This document shows positions 38,856-48,143 of a DNA stretch of 64,000 nucleotides, piece by piece. The stretch lies in assembly GCF_027947595.1 (NCBI RefSeq), contig NZ_CP116257.1, positions 7,066,001 through 7,130,000 of the forward strand. Direction: 5' to 3'. The translations under genes and the position numbers were made by a program. The notes under the pieces are model-generated. The model worked only from the letters and a program-made list of their open reading frames with translations, had not been told where the DNA came from and searched no databases. How positions within the stretch are numbered: position 1 is the first letter of the stretch; each line of letters starts with the position of its first letter. This DNA is from Streptomyces lienomycini (GTDB lineage Bacteria > Actinomycetota > Actinomycetes > Streptomycetales > Streptomycetaceae).

Positions 38856-39770
38856 ATGTCACCCCGGCTCGACGGATCGCGTACCCAAGAAGCGACGTCG
38901 ACACTCCCTCCGGAACATCTGGATCCCATCGAGCATCATGACGCGGTCGTCGATCACGACGGCGCACTCGCCGGGCTTCCGGACATCCCCGCGTACGACG
39001 AGGTCGCTCCGGCGGACGCCAGGGCCCTGTCCAAGACCCTCTTCGAACGGCTGGAGTCGCTGGAGGAAGGCACCCACGAGCACGCGTACGTACGCAACAC
39101 GCTCGTCGAGCTGAACCTCGCGCTGGTCAAGTTCGCCGCCTCCCGCTTCCGCTCGCGCAGCGAGCCGATGGAGGACATCATCCAGGTCGGCACCATCGGC
39201 CTGATCAAGGCGATCGACCGCTTCGAGCTGTCGCGCGGTGTGGAGTTCCCCACGTTCGCGATGCCGACCATCATCGGCGAGATCAAGCGCTTCTTCCGCG
39301 ACACCTCCTGGTCCGTGCGCGTCCCGCGCCGCCTCCAGGAGCTGCGGCTCGACCTGGCGAAGGCGGGCGACGAGCTGGCCCAGCGCCTCGACCGCGCGCC
39401 CACGGTGAGCGAGCTGGCCGAGCACCTCGGCCTGTCCAAGGACGAGGTCGTGGAGGGCATGGCGGCGTCCAACGCCTACACCGCCTCCTCGCTGGACGCG
39501 CAGCCGGAGGAGGACGACGCGGAGGGCGCGCTCGCCGACCGCATCGGCTACGAGGACCACGGGCTCGAGGGCATCGAGTACGTAGAGTCGCTGAAGCCGC
39601 TGATCGCCGAGCTGCCCTCGCGGGACCGGAAGATCCTCTCCCTCCGTTTCGTCGCGGGTATGACCCAGTCGGAGATCGGCGAGGAGCTGGGCATCTCCCA
39701 GATGCACGTGTCGCGCCTGCTCTCGCGCACACTCGTACGGCTGCGCAAGGGGCTCACGGTCGAGGAGTAG
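38856..39770 (+). CDS. sigI: SigB-type RNA polymerase sigma factor SigI
   Basis: The 304-residue sigma factor of the SigB/SigF group has region 2 (NLALVKFAASRF ... DIIQVGTIGLIKAIDRFE, EFPTFAMPTIIGEIKRFFRD), region 3 (PTVSELAEHLGLSKDEV) and region 4 (RDRKILSLRFVAGMTQSEIGEELGISQMHVSRLL). I choose the ATG at 38856 because GGAGG lies 6 nt before it; a reading up to 24 codons longer, from TTG 38784 or GTG 38805, is possible. It is divergent from its regulators arsI and prsI. SigI in S. coelicolor is linked to osmotic stress. Confidence 0.88.
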   Translation: MSPRLDGSRTQEATSTLPPEHLDPIEHHDAVVDHDGALAGLPDIPAYDEVAPADARALSKTLFERLESLEEGTHEHAYVRNTLVELNLALVKFAASRFRSRSEPMEDIIQVGTIGLIKAIDRFELSRGVEFPTFAMPTIIGEIKRFFRDTSWSVRVPRRLQELRLDLAKAGDELAQRLDRAPTVSELAEHLGLSKDEVVEGMAASNAYTASSLDAQPEEDDAEGALADRIGYEDHGLEGIEYVESLKPLIAELPSRDRKILSLRFVAGMTQSEIGEELGISQMHVSRLLSRTLVRLRKGLTVEE

Positions 39771-39802
39771 TCCTCACCACCACCGTGTGACGCTTGCCCT
39801 CC

Positions 39803-39834
39803 AGGGGGGCGGTCCGAGGCCGGGCCGCCCCCCT
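39803..39834. terminator. Terminator between sigI and hutI
   Basis: AGGGGGGCGGTCC pairs with GGGCCGCCCCCCT (one G-T wobble) around a 6-nt loop, in the convergent gap. No gene lies in 39771-39884. Confidence 0.75.
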
Positions 39835-39884
39835 CCGGGCTGTCCGGGCTGTCCGGGGGTAACCCCTCCGTACCGCTGGGGCCG

Positions 39885-41060
39885 TCAGTGCGCGCGCACG
39901 CCCCGCCGCCACACGCCCGCGACCAGCGGCACCCCCGGCCGGTAGGCCAGGTGGACGTGGCTCGGGGCGTCCAGGAGCGTCAGGTCGGCGTACGCGCCCG
40001 GGGTGAGGCGGCCGACGTCCTCGCGGCGCAGGGCCGCGGCGCCGCCCGCGGTGGCCGACCAGACCGCCTCGTCCGGCGTCATCCCCATGTCCCGCACCGC
40101 CAGCGCGATGCAGAAGGGCACGGAGGATGTGAAGGACGAGCCCGGGTTGCAGTCGGTGGAGAGGGCGACCGTGGCGCCCGCGTCGATGAGGCGCCGGGCG
40201 TCCGGCCACGGGGCGCGGGTGGAGAACTCGGCGCCGGGGAGCAGCGTCGCGACCGTGCGGCTGTGCGCGAGGGCGTCCACGTCGGCGTCGGTGAGGTGGG
40301 TGCAGTGGTCGGCGCTGGCGGCGTCGAGTTCCACGGCGAGCTGGACGCCGGGGCCGTGGGAGAGCTGGTTGGCGTGGATGCGGGGGTGCAGGCCCTTTGC
40401 CTTGCCCGCGGTGAGGATCGCGCGGGCCTGGTCGCCGTCGAAGGCGCCCTTCTCGCAGAACACGTCGATCCAGCGGGCGTGCGGGGCGCAGGCGTCGAGC
40501 ATCTCGCCGGTGACCAGGTCGACGTAGGCCGCGGGGTCGTCGGCGAGTTCGGGGGCGACGATGTGGGCGCCGAGGAAGGTGACTTCGTCGGTGTGGCGGG
40601 CGGCGACGCGCAGGGCGCGGGACTCGTCGGCGGTGGTCAGGCCGTAGCCGGACTTGGTCTCGAAGGTCGTGGTGCCCTGGCGCAGGGCCTCGGCGAGGTA
40701 GCGGGTGAGGCCGGCCTCCAGTTCCGTGTCGCTCGCGGCGCGGGTGGCGGCGACGGTGGTGCGGATGCCGCCCGCACTGTAGGGGCGGCCGGACATGCGG
40801 GCGTTGAACTCCTCGGTGCGGTCGCCCGCGAAGAGCAGGTGGGAGTGGGAGTCCACGAACCCGGGGAGGACCGCCCGTCCGGCGGCGTCGACCCGGTTGT
40901 CAGTGGCGGGTGCTTTGCTTGATTCACCGGTCCACACGACGCGGTCGCCCTCGATGACGACGGCCGCGTCCCGGACCAGACCGAGCGGGGAGTGGTCGCC
41001 GAGGGAGGGGTCGTTGGTGACGAGTGCGGCGATGTCGGTGATGGCGGTGCTGCTGCTCAT
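39885..41060 (-). CDS. hutI: Imidazolonepropionase
   Basis: HutI opens the imidazolone ring to give N-formimino-L-glutamate, the third step of histidine breakdown. The 391-residue metal amidohydrolase has the [16 protein letters not shown] metal motif, [25 protein letters not shown] and STDCNPGSS. The start ATG is at 41058-41060, after a 74-nt gap from hutF. It is last in the hut operon. Confidence 0.93.
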   Translation of the reverse strand: MSSSTAITDIAALVTNDPSLGDHSPLGLVRDAAVVIEGDRVVWTGESSKAPATDNRVDAAGRAVLPGFVDSHSHLLFAGDRTEEFNARMSGRPYSAGGIRTTVAATRAASDTELEAGLTRYLAEALRQGTTTFETKSGYGLTTADESRALRVAARHTDEVTFLGAHIVAPELADDPAAYVDLVTGEMLDACAPHARWIDVFCEKGAFDGDQARAILTAGKAKGLHPRIHANQLSHGPGVQLAVELDAASADHCTHLTDADVDALAHSRTVATLLPGAEFSTRAPWPDARRLIDAGATVALSTDCNPGSSFTSSVPFCIALAVRDMGMTPDEAVWSATAGGAAALRREDVGRLTPGAYADLTLLDAPSHVHLAYRPGVPLVAGVWRRGVRAH

Positions 41061-41134
41061 GGGGTCCCTGATGTCCTCGTGGGGGCGGGGGCTGGGGCCG
41101 GGGCGTGGGCCCGTCCGTGGGTGGGGTCCGGTGG

Positions 41135-42484
41135 TCAGGCGCGCAGGGCTTCGACGGCCCGCGCGAGGGCCTTCGGCACATCCGGTACGAGGGCGTGCGC
41201 CCCGTCGCGTACGACGTGCCGCCCGCCCACGACCGTGTGCCGTACGTCCGCCGCCGTCGCGGCGAATACGGCCGTTTCGGCGCCGAGCCTGGGCAGTGGC
41301 CCCGCGGTTCTGACCGAGTCCAGCGCGATGGTCGCCAGGTCGGCGCGGGCTCCGGCCTCGATGCGTCCCGTGTCCTCCCAGCCGAGGGCGGCGTGGCCGT
41401 CTGCGGTGGCGGCGCGCAGCAGGGCGGTGGCGGTCCAGTGGCCGCGGGTGCGGGTGCGCAGGCGTTCGTTCAGTTCCATGGCGCGCGCTTCTTCCAGCAG
41501 GTCGACGACGGCGTGGCTGTCCGAGCCGAGGGAGAGCGGCGAGCCCGCCCGCTGGAGCGCGGCCGCGGGGCCGATGCCGTCGGCGAGGTCCCGTTCCGTG
41601 GTGGGGCACATGCAGGTGCCGGTGCGGCTGCCGCCGAGCAGCGCGATGTCCTCGTCCGTGAGGTGGGTGTTGTGGACGCCGGTGGTGCGGGCGCCCAGCA
41701 CCCCGTGGTCGGCGAGGAGCCGGGTGGGGGTGCGGCCGTGGGCCCGGCGGCAGGCGTCGTTCTCGGCGGTCTGCTCGGACAGGTGCACATGCAGCGGGAC
41801 CCGCCGGGCCTCGGCCCACTGCGCCACGGTCGCCAACTGGTCCGCGGGCACGGCCCGTACGGAGTGGATCGCGGCCCCGATCCGTGCGTGATCCCGTTCC
41901 TTGAGAACTGAACAGCGTTCGGCCCAGGACTGCGCCGTGCCGTCGGAGAAGCGCTGCTGGTGGGTGTTGGGGGGCTCGCCGAAGCCGGAGGACAGGTAGC
42001 AGGTGTCGAGGAGGGTGATGCGGACACCGGCTTCGGCGGCGGCATCGATCAGGGCCTCGCCCATCGCGTTGGGGTCGGCGTAGAGGGTGCCGCCGGGCGC
42101 GTGGTGCACATAGTGGAACTCGCCGACGGCGGTGATGCCGGCCAGGGCCATCTCGGCGTACACGGCGCGGGCGAGGGCGTGGTAGGTGTCCGGGGTCAGC
42201 CGGTCGGCGACGGAGTACATGACCTCGCGCCAGGTCCAGAAGGTGCCGGAGCCGACCTGGACGGTGCCGCGCAGGGCGCGGTGGAAGGCGTGCGAGTGGG
42301 CGTTGGCCAGTCCCGGCAGGGTCAGTCCGCGCAGGATCTCGGCGCCGGGCGGCGGGGTGGCGACGCCCTGGTGGACGGCGGTGATGCGGCCGTCGCGCAC
42401 GTCGACGGCGACGTCCGGCTCGACGTGGGTGCCGAGCCAGGCGTGCTCCAGCCAGTACGTGCGGGTCCGCTCGGGGGAGGTCAC
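41135..42484 (-). CDS. hutF: N-formimino-L-glutamate deiminase
   Basis: HutF releases ammonia from formiminoglutamate to give N-formyl-L-glutamate, marking the Pseudomonas-type five-step pathway. The 449-residue amidohydrolase has [14 protein letters not shown] (metal-binding HxH), the [14 protein letters not shown] motif, and [17 protein letters not shown]. The GTG start at 42482-42484 overlaps the stop of the preceding hydrolase in GTGA, showing coupling. Presence of hutF implies that an N-formylglutamate hydrolase must finish the pathway. Confidence 0.9.
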   Translation of the reverse strand: MTSPERTRTYWLEHAWLGTHVEPDVAVDVRDGRITAVHQGVATPPPGAEILRGLTLPGLANAHSHAFHRALRGTVQVGSGTFWTWREVMYSVADRLTPDTYHALARAVYAEMALAGITAVGEFHYVHHAPGGTLYADPNAMGEALIDAAAEAGVRITLLDTCYLSSGFGEPPNTHQQRFSDGTAQSWAERCSVLKERDHARIGAAIHSVRAVPADQLATVAQWAEARRVPLHVHLSEQTAENDACRRAHGRTPTRLLADHGVLGARTTGVHNTHLTDEDIALLGGSRTGTCMCPTTERDLADGIGPAAALQRAGSPLSLGSDSHAVVDLLEEARAMELNERLRTRTRGHWTATALLRAATADGHAALGWEDTGRIEAGARADLATIALDSVRTAGPLPRLGAETAVFAATAADVRHTVVGGRHVVRDGAHALVPDVPKALARAVEALRA

Positions 42485-43698
42485 GTGCAGGCCAGCCCTT
42501 CCAGTACGTCGGCGAGTGCGTTCACCCCGGCCGCGCAGTCGTCCTCGGCGGCGTACTCGGCCGGGGAGTGCGAGACGCCGGTGGGGTTGCGTACGAACAG
42601 CATGGCGGTCGGGACGCGGTCGGAGAGGATTCCGGCGTCGTGTCCGGCGCCGGTGCCCAGGACGGGGACCTTCAGCTTTGTCTCCGTGCCCAGGATGCGG
42701 GCGAGTTCGTCGCGCAGGGCGTGGTCGAACTCGACGACGGGGGTGAAGGACTCGCACTCGACGTCGAGGTCCACTCCGTGGGCGGCGGCGTACTCCCGGG
42801 CGGCCTTCTCGACACCGGTCACCACGGTGTCCAGGCTCGCCTGGTCGGCGGCGCGGGAGTCGAGCCAGCCGCGCACCAGGGAGGGGATGGCGTTGACGCC
42901 GTTGGGCTCGACGCCGACCTTGCCGAAGGTGGCGACGGCGCCGGCGAGTCGGGCCTCGCGGCGGGCGGCGAGGACGGTCTCGGCGTACGGCGGCATCGGG
43001 TCGTGCCGGTCGGCGAGGCGGGTGGTGCCGGCGTGGTTGGCCTCGCCCCGGAAGTCGAACCGCCAGCGTCCGTGCGGCCAGATGGCGGAGGCGATGCCGA
43101 TGCGGTCGCCGGACAGGTCGAGGGTGCGGCCCTGTTCGACGTGGAGTTCGACGAAGGCGCCGATGCGGGCGAGCCGTTCGGGGTCGGGGCCGAGGGTGCC
43201 CGGGTCGTACCCGGCGGACTCCATGGCCTGCGGGAGGGTGATGCCGTCGCCGTCGGTGAGTCGGTGCGCCTGCTCGACGGTGAGCGCCCCGGCGGTGAGG
43301 CGGGAGCCGACGCAGGCGAGGCCGAAGCGGGCGCCTTCCTCGTCCCCGAAGTTGACGATGCCCAGCGGCCTGGTGAACCGTGCTCCCCGCCCGCGCAGCT
43401 CGTCGAGGGCGGCGAGGGCGGAGACCACACCGAGGGGGCCGTCGAAGGCGCCGCCGTCGGGCACGGAGTCCAGGTGGGAGCCGGTGACTACGGCGTTCCC
43501 GGCGGCGGGGTCGCCCAGCCAGGCCCACTGGTTGCCGTTGCGGTCGGTCTCGTAGGCGAGGCCGCGTGCCTCGGCCTGCTCCTGGAACCAGGTCCGGCAG
43601 TCGGCGTCGGCTCCGGTCCAGGCGTAGCGGCGGTAGCCGCCGGAGGCGGAGCTGCGGCCGACCGGCAGCAGCTCCGCCCACATGCTGTGGAAGCTCAC
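42481..43698 (-). CDS. M20-family amidohydrolase (allantoate amidohydrolase-like) in the hut operon
   Basis: The 405-residue zinc enzyme resembles allantoate amidohydrolase and N-carbamoyl-L-amino-acid hydrolase. Metal-binding segments are [28 protein letters not shown] and FVELHVEQG, with [12 protein letters not shown] in the dimerisation region and [11 protein letters not shown] near the end. It overlaps both hutU upstream and hutF downstream by 4 nt. No typical hutG is in this operon, so this enzyme is the best candidate for hydrolysing N-formylglutamate. The alternative is a purine or carbamoyl-amino-acid substrate. Confidence 0.85.
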   Translation of the reverse strand: MSFHSMWAELLPVGRSSASGGYRRYAWTGADADCRTWFQEQAEARGLAYETDRNGNQWAWLGDPAAGNAVVTGSHLDSVPDGGAFDGPLGVVSALAALDELRGRGARFTRPLGIVNFGDEEGARFGLACVGSRLTAGALTVEQAHRLTDGDGITLPQAMESAGYDPGTLGPDPERLARIGAFVELHVEQGRTLDLSGDRIGIASAIWPHGRWRFDFRGEANHAGTTRLADRHDPMPPYAETVLAARREARLAGAVATFGKVGVEPNGVNAIPSLVRGWLDSRAADQASLDTVVTGVEKAAREYAAAHGVDLDVECESFTPVVEFDHALRDELARILGTETKLKVPVLGTGAGHDAGILSDRVPTAMLFVRNPTGVSHSPAEYAAEDDCAAGVNALADVLEGLACT

Positions 43699-45404
43699 GC
43701 GCCGTCACCCTCGCGCGCCGTGTCGCTCTCGCGCGTCTCCGCATCCTCGCGGCCTTCGCGCATGGGCACCCGTACGTCGCGCTCGGCCGCCACCGACTCG
43801 GCGATGTCGTACCCGGCGTCGACGTGCCGGATGACGCCCATGCCGGGGTCGTTGGTGAGGACCCGGCGGATCTTCTCACCGGCGAGCGGGGTGCCGTCGG
43901 CGACGGTGACCTGCCCGGCGTGGATCGAGCGGCCCATGCCGACGCCGCCGCCGTGGTGGAGGGAGACCCAGGAGGCGCCGGAGGCCACGTTGACCATGGC
44001 GTTGAGCAGCGGCCAGTCGGCGATGGCGTCGGAGCCGTCGAGCATGGCCTCGGTCTCGCGGTACGGGGAGGCGACGGAGCCGCAGTCGAGGTGGTCGCGG
44101 CCGATGACGATCGGCGCGGCCAGCTCACCGCTCGCGACCATGTCGTTGAAGCGCTCACCGGCCTTGTCGCGCTCGCCGTAGCCGAGCCAGCAGATGCGGG
44201 CGGGCAGGCCCTGGAAGTGGACCCGCTCCCCCGCCAGCTTGATCCAGCGGGCCAGGGACTCGTTCTCCGGGAAGAGGTCGAGGATCGCCTTGTCGGTCTT
44301 GGCGATGTCGGCCGGGTCGCCGGACAGGGCGGCCCAGCGGAAGGGGCCCTTGCCCTCGCAGAACAGGGGGCGGATGTAGGCCGGGACGAAGCCGGGGAAG
44401 GCGAACGCCCGGTCGTATCCGGCGAGCTGGGCCTCGCCGCGGATGGAGTTGCCGTAGTCGAAGACCTCGGCGCCGGCGTCCTGGAAGCCGACCATGGCCT
44501 CGACGTGCCGGGCCATGGACTCGCGGGCCCGGGTGGTGAAGCCGGCGGGGTCCTTGGCGGCGGCGTCGGCCATGTCCTCGAAGGCGATGCCGGTGGGCAG
44601 GTAGGCCAGCGGGTCGTGGGCCGAGGTCTGGTCGGTGACGATGTCGATCGGGGCGCCCATGGCGAGGAGCCGCGGGACCAGTTCGGCGGCGTTGCCGAGG
44701 ACGCCGATGGACAGCGGCTCGCGCCGGTCGCGGGCCTCGGTGGCCAGCTGGAGGGCGTGGTCGAGGGAGTCGGCCCTCACGTCGAGGTAGCGGTGCTCGA
44801 TGCGGCGGTCGATGGCGCGCGGGTCGCAGTCGACGCAGATCACGACGCCGTCGTTCATGGTGACCGCGAGCGGCTGGGCGCCGCCCATGCCACCCAGGCC
44901 CGCGGTGAGGGTGATGGTTCCGGCGAGGGTGCCGCCGAACTTCTTGGCGGCGACGGCGGCGAAGGTCTCGTAGGTGCCCTGGAGGATGCCCTGGGTGCCG
45001 ATGTAGATCCAGGAACCGGCCGTCATCTGCCCGTACATGGTCAGGCCGAGGGCCTCCAGGCGGCGGAACTCCTCCCAGTTGGCCCAGTCGCCGACGAGGT
45101 TGGAGTTGGCGATGAGGACGCGCGGGGCCCATTCGTGGGTCTGCATGACGCCGACCGGGCGGCCGGACTGGACGAGCATCGTCTCGTCCTGCTTGAGGGT
45201 GCGCAGGGTGCGCACCATCGCGTCGAAGGAGCGCCAGTCCCTGGCCGCCTTGCCGGTGCCGCCGTAGACGACGAGCTTGTCGGGGTGCTCGGCGACCTCG
45301 GGGTCGAGGTTGTTCTGCAGCATCCGCAGGGCGGCCTCCTGCTGCCAGCCCAGGGCGCTCGGCGTCGTCCCGCGTGGCGCTCGGACAGGGCGAGGTCCGG
45401 ACAT
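43695..45404 (-). CDS. hutU: Urocanate hydratase
   Basis: HutU converts urocanate to imidazolone propionate with a tightly bound NAD+. The 569-residue protein shows [20 protein letters not shown], the NAD-binding [18 protein letters not shown], the active-site Cys in [14 protein letters not shown], and [20 protein letters not shown]. It carries about 20 extra charged residues at the C-terminus ([12 protein letters not shown]). It is the first gene of the operon, with a GGAGG ribosome site and an upstream palindrome. Confidence 0.95.
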   Translation of the reverse strand: MSGPRPVRAPRGTTPSALGWQQEAALRMLQNNLDPEVAEHPDKLVVYGGTGKAARDWRSFDAMVRTLRTLKQDETMLVQSGRPVGVMQTHEWAPRVLIANSNLVGDWANWEEFRRLEALGLTMYGQMTAGSWIYIGTQGILQGTYETFAAVAAKKFGGTLAGTITLTAGLGGMGGAQPLAVTMNDGVVICVDCDPRAIDRRIEHRYLDVRADSLDHALQLATEARDRREPLSIGVLGNAAELVPRLLAMGAPIDIVTDQTSAHDPLAYLPTGIAFEDMADAAAKDPAGFTTRARESMARHVEAMVGFQDAGAEVFDYGNSIRGEAQLAGYDRAFAFPGFVPAYIRPLFCEGKGPFRWAALSGDPADIAKTDKAILDLFPENESLARWIKLAGERVHFQGLPARICWLGYGERDKAGERFNDMVASGELAAPIVIGRDHLDCGSVASPYRETEAMLDGSDAIADWPLLNAMVNVASGASWVSLHHGGGVGMGRSIHAGQVTVADGTPLAGEKIRRVLTNDPGMGVIRHVDAGYDIAESVAAERDVRVPMREGREDAETRESDTAREGDGA

Positions 45405-45447
45405 GGTCTGCCTCCTGGTGGCTGTGCTCCCGGCGGATTGTTGCGAC

Positions 45448-45486
45448 GGATATTCATATCCTCACCCCCTGAATAGAGCTAGTCAA
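45448..45486 (-). promoter_or_regulatory. hut operon promoter with overlapping palindrome
   Basis: On the minus strand TTGACT (45481-45486) is the -35. About 18-19 nt downstream lies AGGATAT, which is part of GGATATGAATATCC (45448-45461), a perfect 14-bp palindrome with centre GA. The sequence TATTCA, 13 nt upstream of TGAATA, makes a second inverted pair. A repressor here would block the polymerase directly. Confidence 0.55.
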
Positions 45487-45513
45487 CAGGGTGGCGTCCG
45501 TGCCGCCCGCAAA

Positions 45514-45549
45514 CGAGCGCGGGGCCCCAGGTCGGGGGCCCCGCGCTCG
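45514..45549. terminator. Strong terminator after the membrane protein gene
   Basis: A perfect 15-bp stem (CGAGCGCGGGGCCCC with its complement) and 6-nt loop lie just beyond the stop of the minus-strand gene at 45566. It isolates the hut promoter from upstream transcription. Confidence 0.85.
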
Positions 45550-45565
45550 CACTGCCGGACGTCGC

Positions 45566-46153
45566 TCAGACCGCCGTCGGCGTCTTCCTCCTCGCTCCAC
45601 CCGGTGCCGCGTCGCCCGCCGCGATGCCGGTGCTGCGGTAGGCCTTGACCGCCTTGCCCACGGGGCGGCCCGCGTTGTCGGCGAGCCAGTCCACACGGAC
45701 CCACAGCAGGGCGTCCCCGGCCTGTTCGCGGCGGCCGATCCAGGCGGACTTGAGCCACAGCCCGGTGCCGCAGCCGGCCAGCAGCAGCCCGGCCGCGGCG
45801 GGCAGGGCGAAGGCGCTGCCGAGGGCGGCGAGGAAGGCGAGGAGCAGCCACCAGCGGTGGCCCCGGCGCCAGTTGCGCACGGTGACCCCGCGGTCCTGGA
45901 GTACGTCGTGCTTGCCGGCGCGGGCGGCCGAACCGGCCAGGGCGGTGTAGCGCCGTCGGCGCGCGCACGCCACGACGGCCGTGGCGACGATGAAGAGCGC
46001 GGCACCGGCCAGCACCCCGATCCGGCGTCCGGTGAGTCCCGGCACCAGTACCCCGATGCCCGCCGCGAGGACGCCCAGCCACCACAGTGGTGCGGCTCCC
46101 GCCCGTACGACGACGGCGACCCGAGCCAGTCCCACCTGTCCTCCGCGCGCCAC
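45566..46153 (-). CDS. Hypothetical membrane protein
   Basis: This 195-residue protein of no known family has four hydrophobic segments in two hairpins: LWWLGVLAAGIGVLVPGLT and IGVLAGAALFIVATAVVAC, then WWLLLAFLAALGSAFALP and AAAGLLLAGCGTGLWLK. A soluble C-terminal tail follows (LLWVRVDWLADNAGRPVGKAVKAYRSTG). I use the GTG at 46151-46153, six nt after GGGAGG. It sits between hutU and the RpiR-type gene, all on the minus strand. No function can be assigned. Confidence 0.6.
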   Translation of the reverse strand: MARGGQVGLARVAVVVRAGAAPLWWLGVLAAGIGVLVPGLTGRRIGVLAGAALFIVATAVVACARRRRYTALAGSAARAGKHDVLQDRGVTVRNWRRGHRWWLLLAFLAALGSAFALPAAAGLLLAGCGTGLWLKSAWIGRREQAGDALLWVRVDWLADNAGRPVGKAVKAYRSTGIAAGDAAPGGARRKTPTAV

Positions 46154-46277
46154 GTGCTGCCTCCCGGTCCGTTCCTGCTCGTGCGATGCGTCTGATGGGT
46201 GTGTCAGGCGCCGCACTGTAACGGGACAAGGTGAGACGAATCTGAGAACCCGTCCGCCGTCCGGGTCACTCGGGGGG

Positions 46278-47162
46278 TCACTCCACGAAGAGCCCTCGTG
46301 CCGCGGCCTTGGCGTCGAACTCCTCCAGCCGGGCCTGCGCGTCCGGCAGGTCGTCGCACATCGCCTCCAGCAGCACCCGGCCGAGCAGCATCGGCGCGCA
46401 GGCCGTGTCGAAGGCGAGGCCGGTGCCGACGGCGGCGGGCAGCAGCAGGTCGGACGCCTTGGCGACCGGCGCGAAGGCGGAGTCGGCGACGGTCACCACC
46501 GTGAGCCCCGCCTGCTTGGCGTGGGCGAGCGCGTCGACGACCTCGCGCGGATGCCGGGGCAGGGCGAAGCAGAGCAGGGTGCTCGCCCCGGCGCGTACGG
46601 CGGCGTCGATGCGGTCGTGGAGCATCGTGCCGCCCTCGCCCAGGAATCGGACGTCGGCGTGGACCTTGGCGGCGAAGTAGGCGAAGCCGTGCGCCTGGGC
46701 CGCGGCGGCCCGCAGTCCGAGCACGGGCAGCGGACGGCTCCCGGCGAGCAGGCGGCCCGCCTCCCGCACCGGCCCCGGGTCGGCCAGCACCTCCGCCAGG
46801 TGCCGCAGGTTCTCGATCTCGGCCGCCACGGCCTGCTGGTACTCGTTGACGGAGCCGGTGTCCGCGACCGGTTCCGCGGGGGCGACCTCGCGCAGGTGGC
46901 GGCGGAGCGCGGGGTAGCCGTCGAAGCCGAGGGCGACGGCGAAGCGGGTCACGGACGGCTGGCTGACCCCCGCCAGTTCGGCCAGTTCCACGCTCGACAG
47001 GAAGGGCACGTCACCGGCGCGGCGGACCATGCTGTGCGCGATGCGCCGCTGGGTGGGCGTCAGCCGGTGCCCCTCGAAGAGCGTCTGCAGCCGCGCGGCC
47101 GGACCGTCGCCGCTCGTCCCGCCCACCGCGCCCGTCCCCGCGCTGCCGCCGGTCCCGCTCAT
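46278..47162 (-). CDS. MurR/RpiR family transcription regulator
   Basis: The 294-residue regulator has an N-terminal HTH_6 domain (RLTPTQRRIAHSMVRRAGDVPFLSSVELAELAGVSQPSVTRFAVALGF compressed here to its key motif SQPSVTRF) and a C-terminal SIS domain (GLRAAAAQAHGFAYFAAK ... LLCFALPRHPREVVDAL). SIS domains usually bind phosphosugars, but RpiR proteins also control amino-acid catabolism. Its position upstream of the hut operon makes it a candidate hut repressor acting at the palindrome near 45455 (inference). Confidence 0.87.
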   Translation of the reverse strand: MSGTGGSAGTGAVGGTSGDGPAARLQTLFEGHRLTPTQRRIAHSMVRRAGDVPFLSSVELAELAGVSQPSVTRFAVALGFDGYPALRRHLREVAPAEPVADTGSVNEYQQAVAAEIENLRHLAEVLADPGPVREAGRLLAGSRPLPVLGLRAAAAQAHGFAYFAAKVHADVRFLGEGGTMLHDRIDAAVRAGASTLLCFALPRHPREVVDALAHAKQAGLTVVTVADSAFAPVAKASDLLLPAAVGTGLAFDTACAPMLLGRVLLEAMCDDLPDAQARLEEFDAKAAARGLFVE

Positions 47163-47332
47163 GACCTGGCCCCCTCGACCTATTCACGCGCCCCGATTCC
47201 TGCATACCGTTATACAGCGGTCCGGCCCCTGTCCCGCGACCGCTGTCCTGCGACCCCTACCGGTGCGCCCCCGTCGGAAACGGGGGATTTCCCCAGTGCC
47301 GAAGGCCGTTCCGGCCGCCTACCGTGGGGGCC

Positions 47333-47764
47333 ATGACGGGAATGGACGCACGCGACGCCGACCTCAAGAAGGAACTCGACGCCACCCTGCGCACCCGCAG
47401 GGAACTCGGTGAGGAGTACGAGTCCGCGCTGGTCGACTCGTTCCTGGAGAAGGTCGACCAGCGCATCGACGGGGCGGTCGAGCGCAGGGTGCGCCGGCAG
47501 GTCGCCGAGCAGCAGATGACGGCGGCCCGGGACAGCCGGTCGCCGAGGTCCACGGACTCGTTCGGGGAGCGCTTCGGCTTCGGCATCGTGTCGCTGGTGC
47601 TCGCGATCCCGCTGTCGGCGATCGGCGGCAGCGTGGCCAACCTCCCGGGGATGCTGGTCGCCTGGGCCGGGATCGTCGGGGTCAACGTCGTCCAGGTCGC
47701 CCGCACCAATCCGGACCTGTTCGGGCGCCGTCGCGCTGAGAAGGGCGACCGCTGGGAGGACTGA
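47333..47764 (+). CDS. Hypothetical membrane protein with N-terminal coiled coil
   Basis: The 143-residue protein has a charged helical region (about 1-65, DADLKKELDATLRTRRELGE) likely to be a coiled coil, then two hydrophobic segments (FGFGIVSLVLAIPLSAIGG and LPGMLVAWAGIVGVNVVQV). I start at the ATG at 47333; a GTG three codons upstream is possible. No family is recognised. A large nested hairpin follows its stop. Confidence 0.65.
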   Translation: MTGMDARDADLKKELDATLRTRRELGEEYESALVDSFLEKVDQRIDGAVERRVRRQVAEQQMTAARDSRSPRSTDSFGERFGFGIVSLVLAIPLSAIGGSVANLPGMLVAWAGIVGVNVVQVARTNPDLFGRRRAEKGDRWED

Positions 47765-48143
47765 GGGGGCTGAGGGAGGGCTGCGCGGGGACCGCCGCAC
47801 CCCCAGCGCTGGGGGGCGGGACGACGGCGGTCCCCGCGGGGACGCGCGGTGCCGGCCTCACGGCCTGGGCGGCGCGTCCGTGGCGTCCTTGGAGGTCCGG
47901 GAGCCGCTCCGGAAGATCCGTGACGCCGTTCGGCGTCGGCGGGCCCGCGGAGCCTCCCCCAGTGCTCAACGCCTGGGAGGCGCCTCCGCCGGTCCCTGCC
48001 GACACCGCACACTCTGCCGGTCCCGTGTTAAGCGACTGCTGCGCGCACGTGACGTGCGCGTTCCACTTCCGCGAAGACCACGAAGATCACGGAAACCGCG
48101 GCGACCCCGGCGACCGCGGCGACCACCGGGCGGGGCGCCGGTC
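47765..48143. other. Gap downstream of the coiled-coil membrane protein, convergent with cbs
   Basis: This 379-bp gap contains the nested terminator at 47784-47838, a 7-bp hairpin GACGCCG/CGGCGTC at 47922-47937, and near 47942-47985 a palindromic-looking stretch (GAGCCTCCCCCAGTGC then CCTGGGAGGCGCC) like dispersed Streptomyces intergenic elements. No gene is apparent. Confidence 0.5.
47784..47838. terminator. Nested double hairpin terminator
   Basis: An outer perfect 14-bp stem (CGCGGGGACCGCCG at 47784-47797 with its complement at 47825-47838) encloses a perfect 16-bp palindrome CCCCCAGCGCTGGGGG (47800-47815). Confidence 0.8.
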
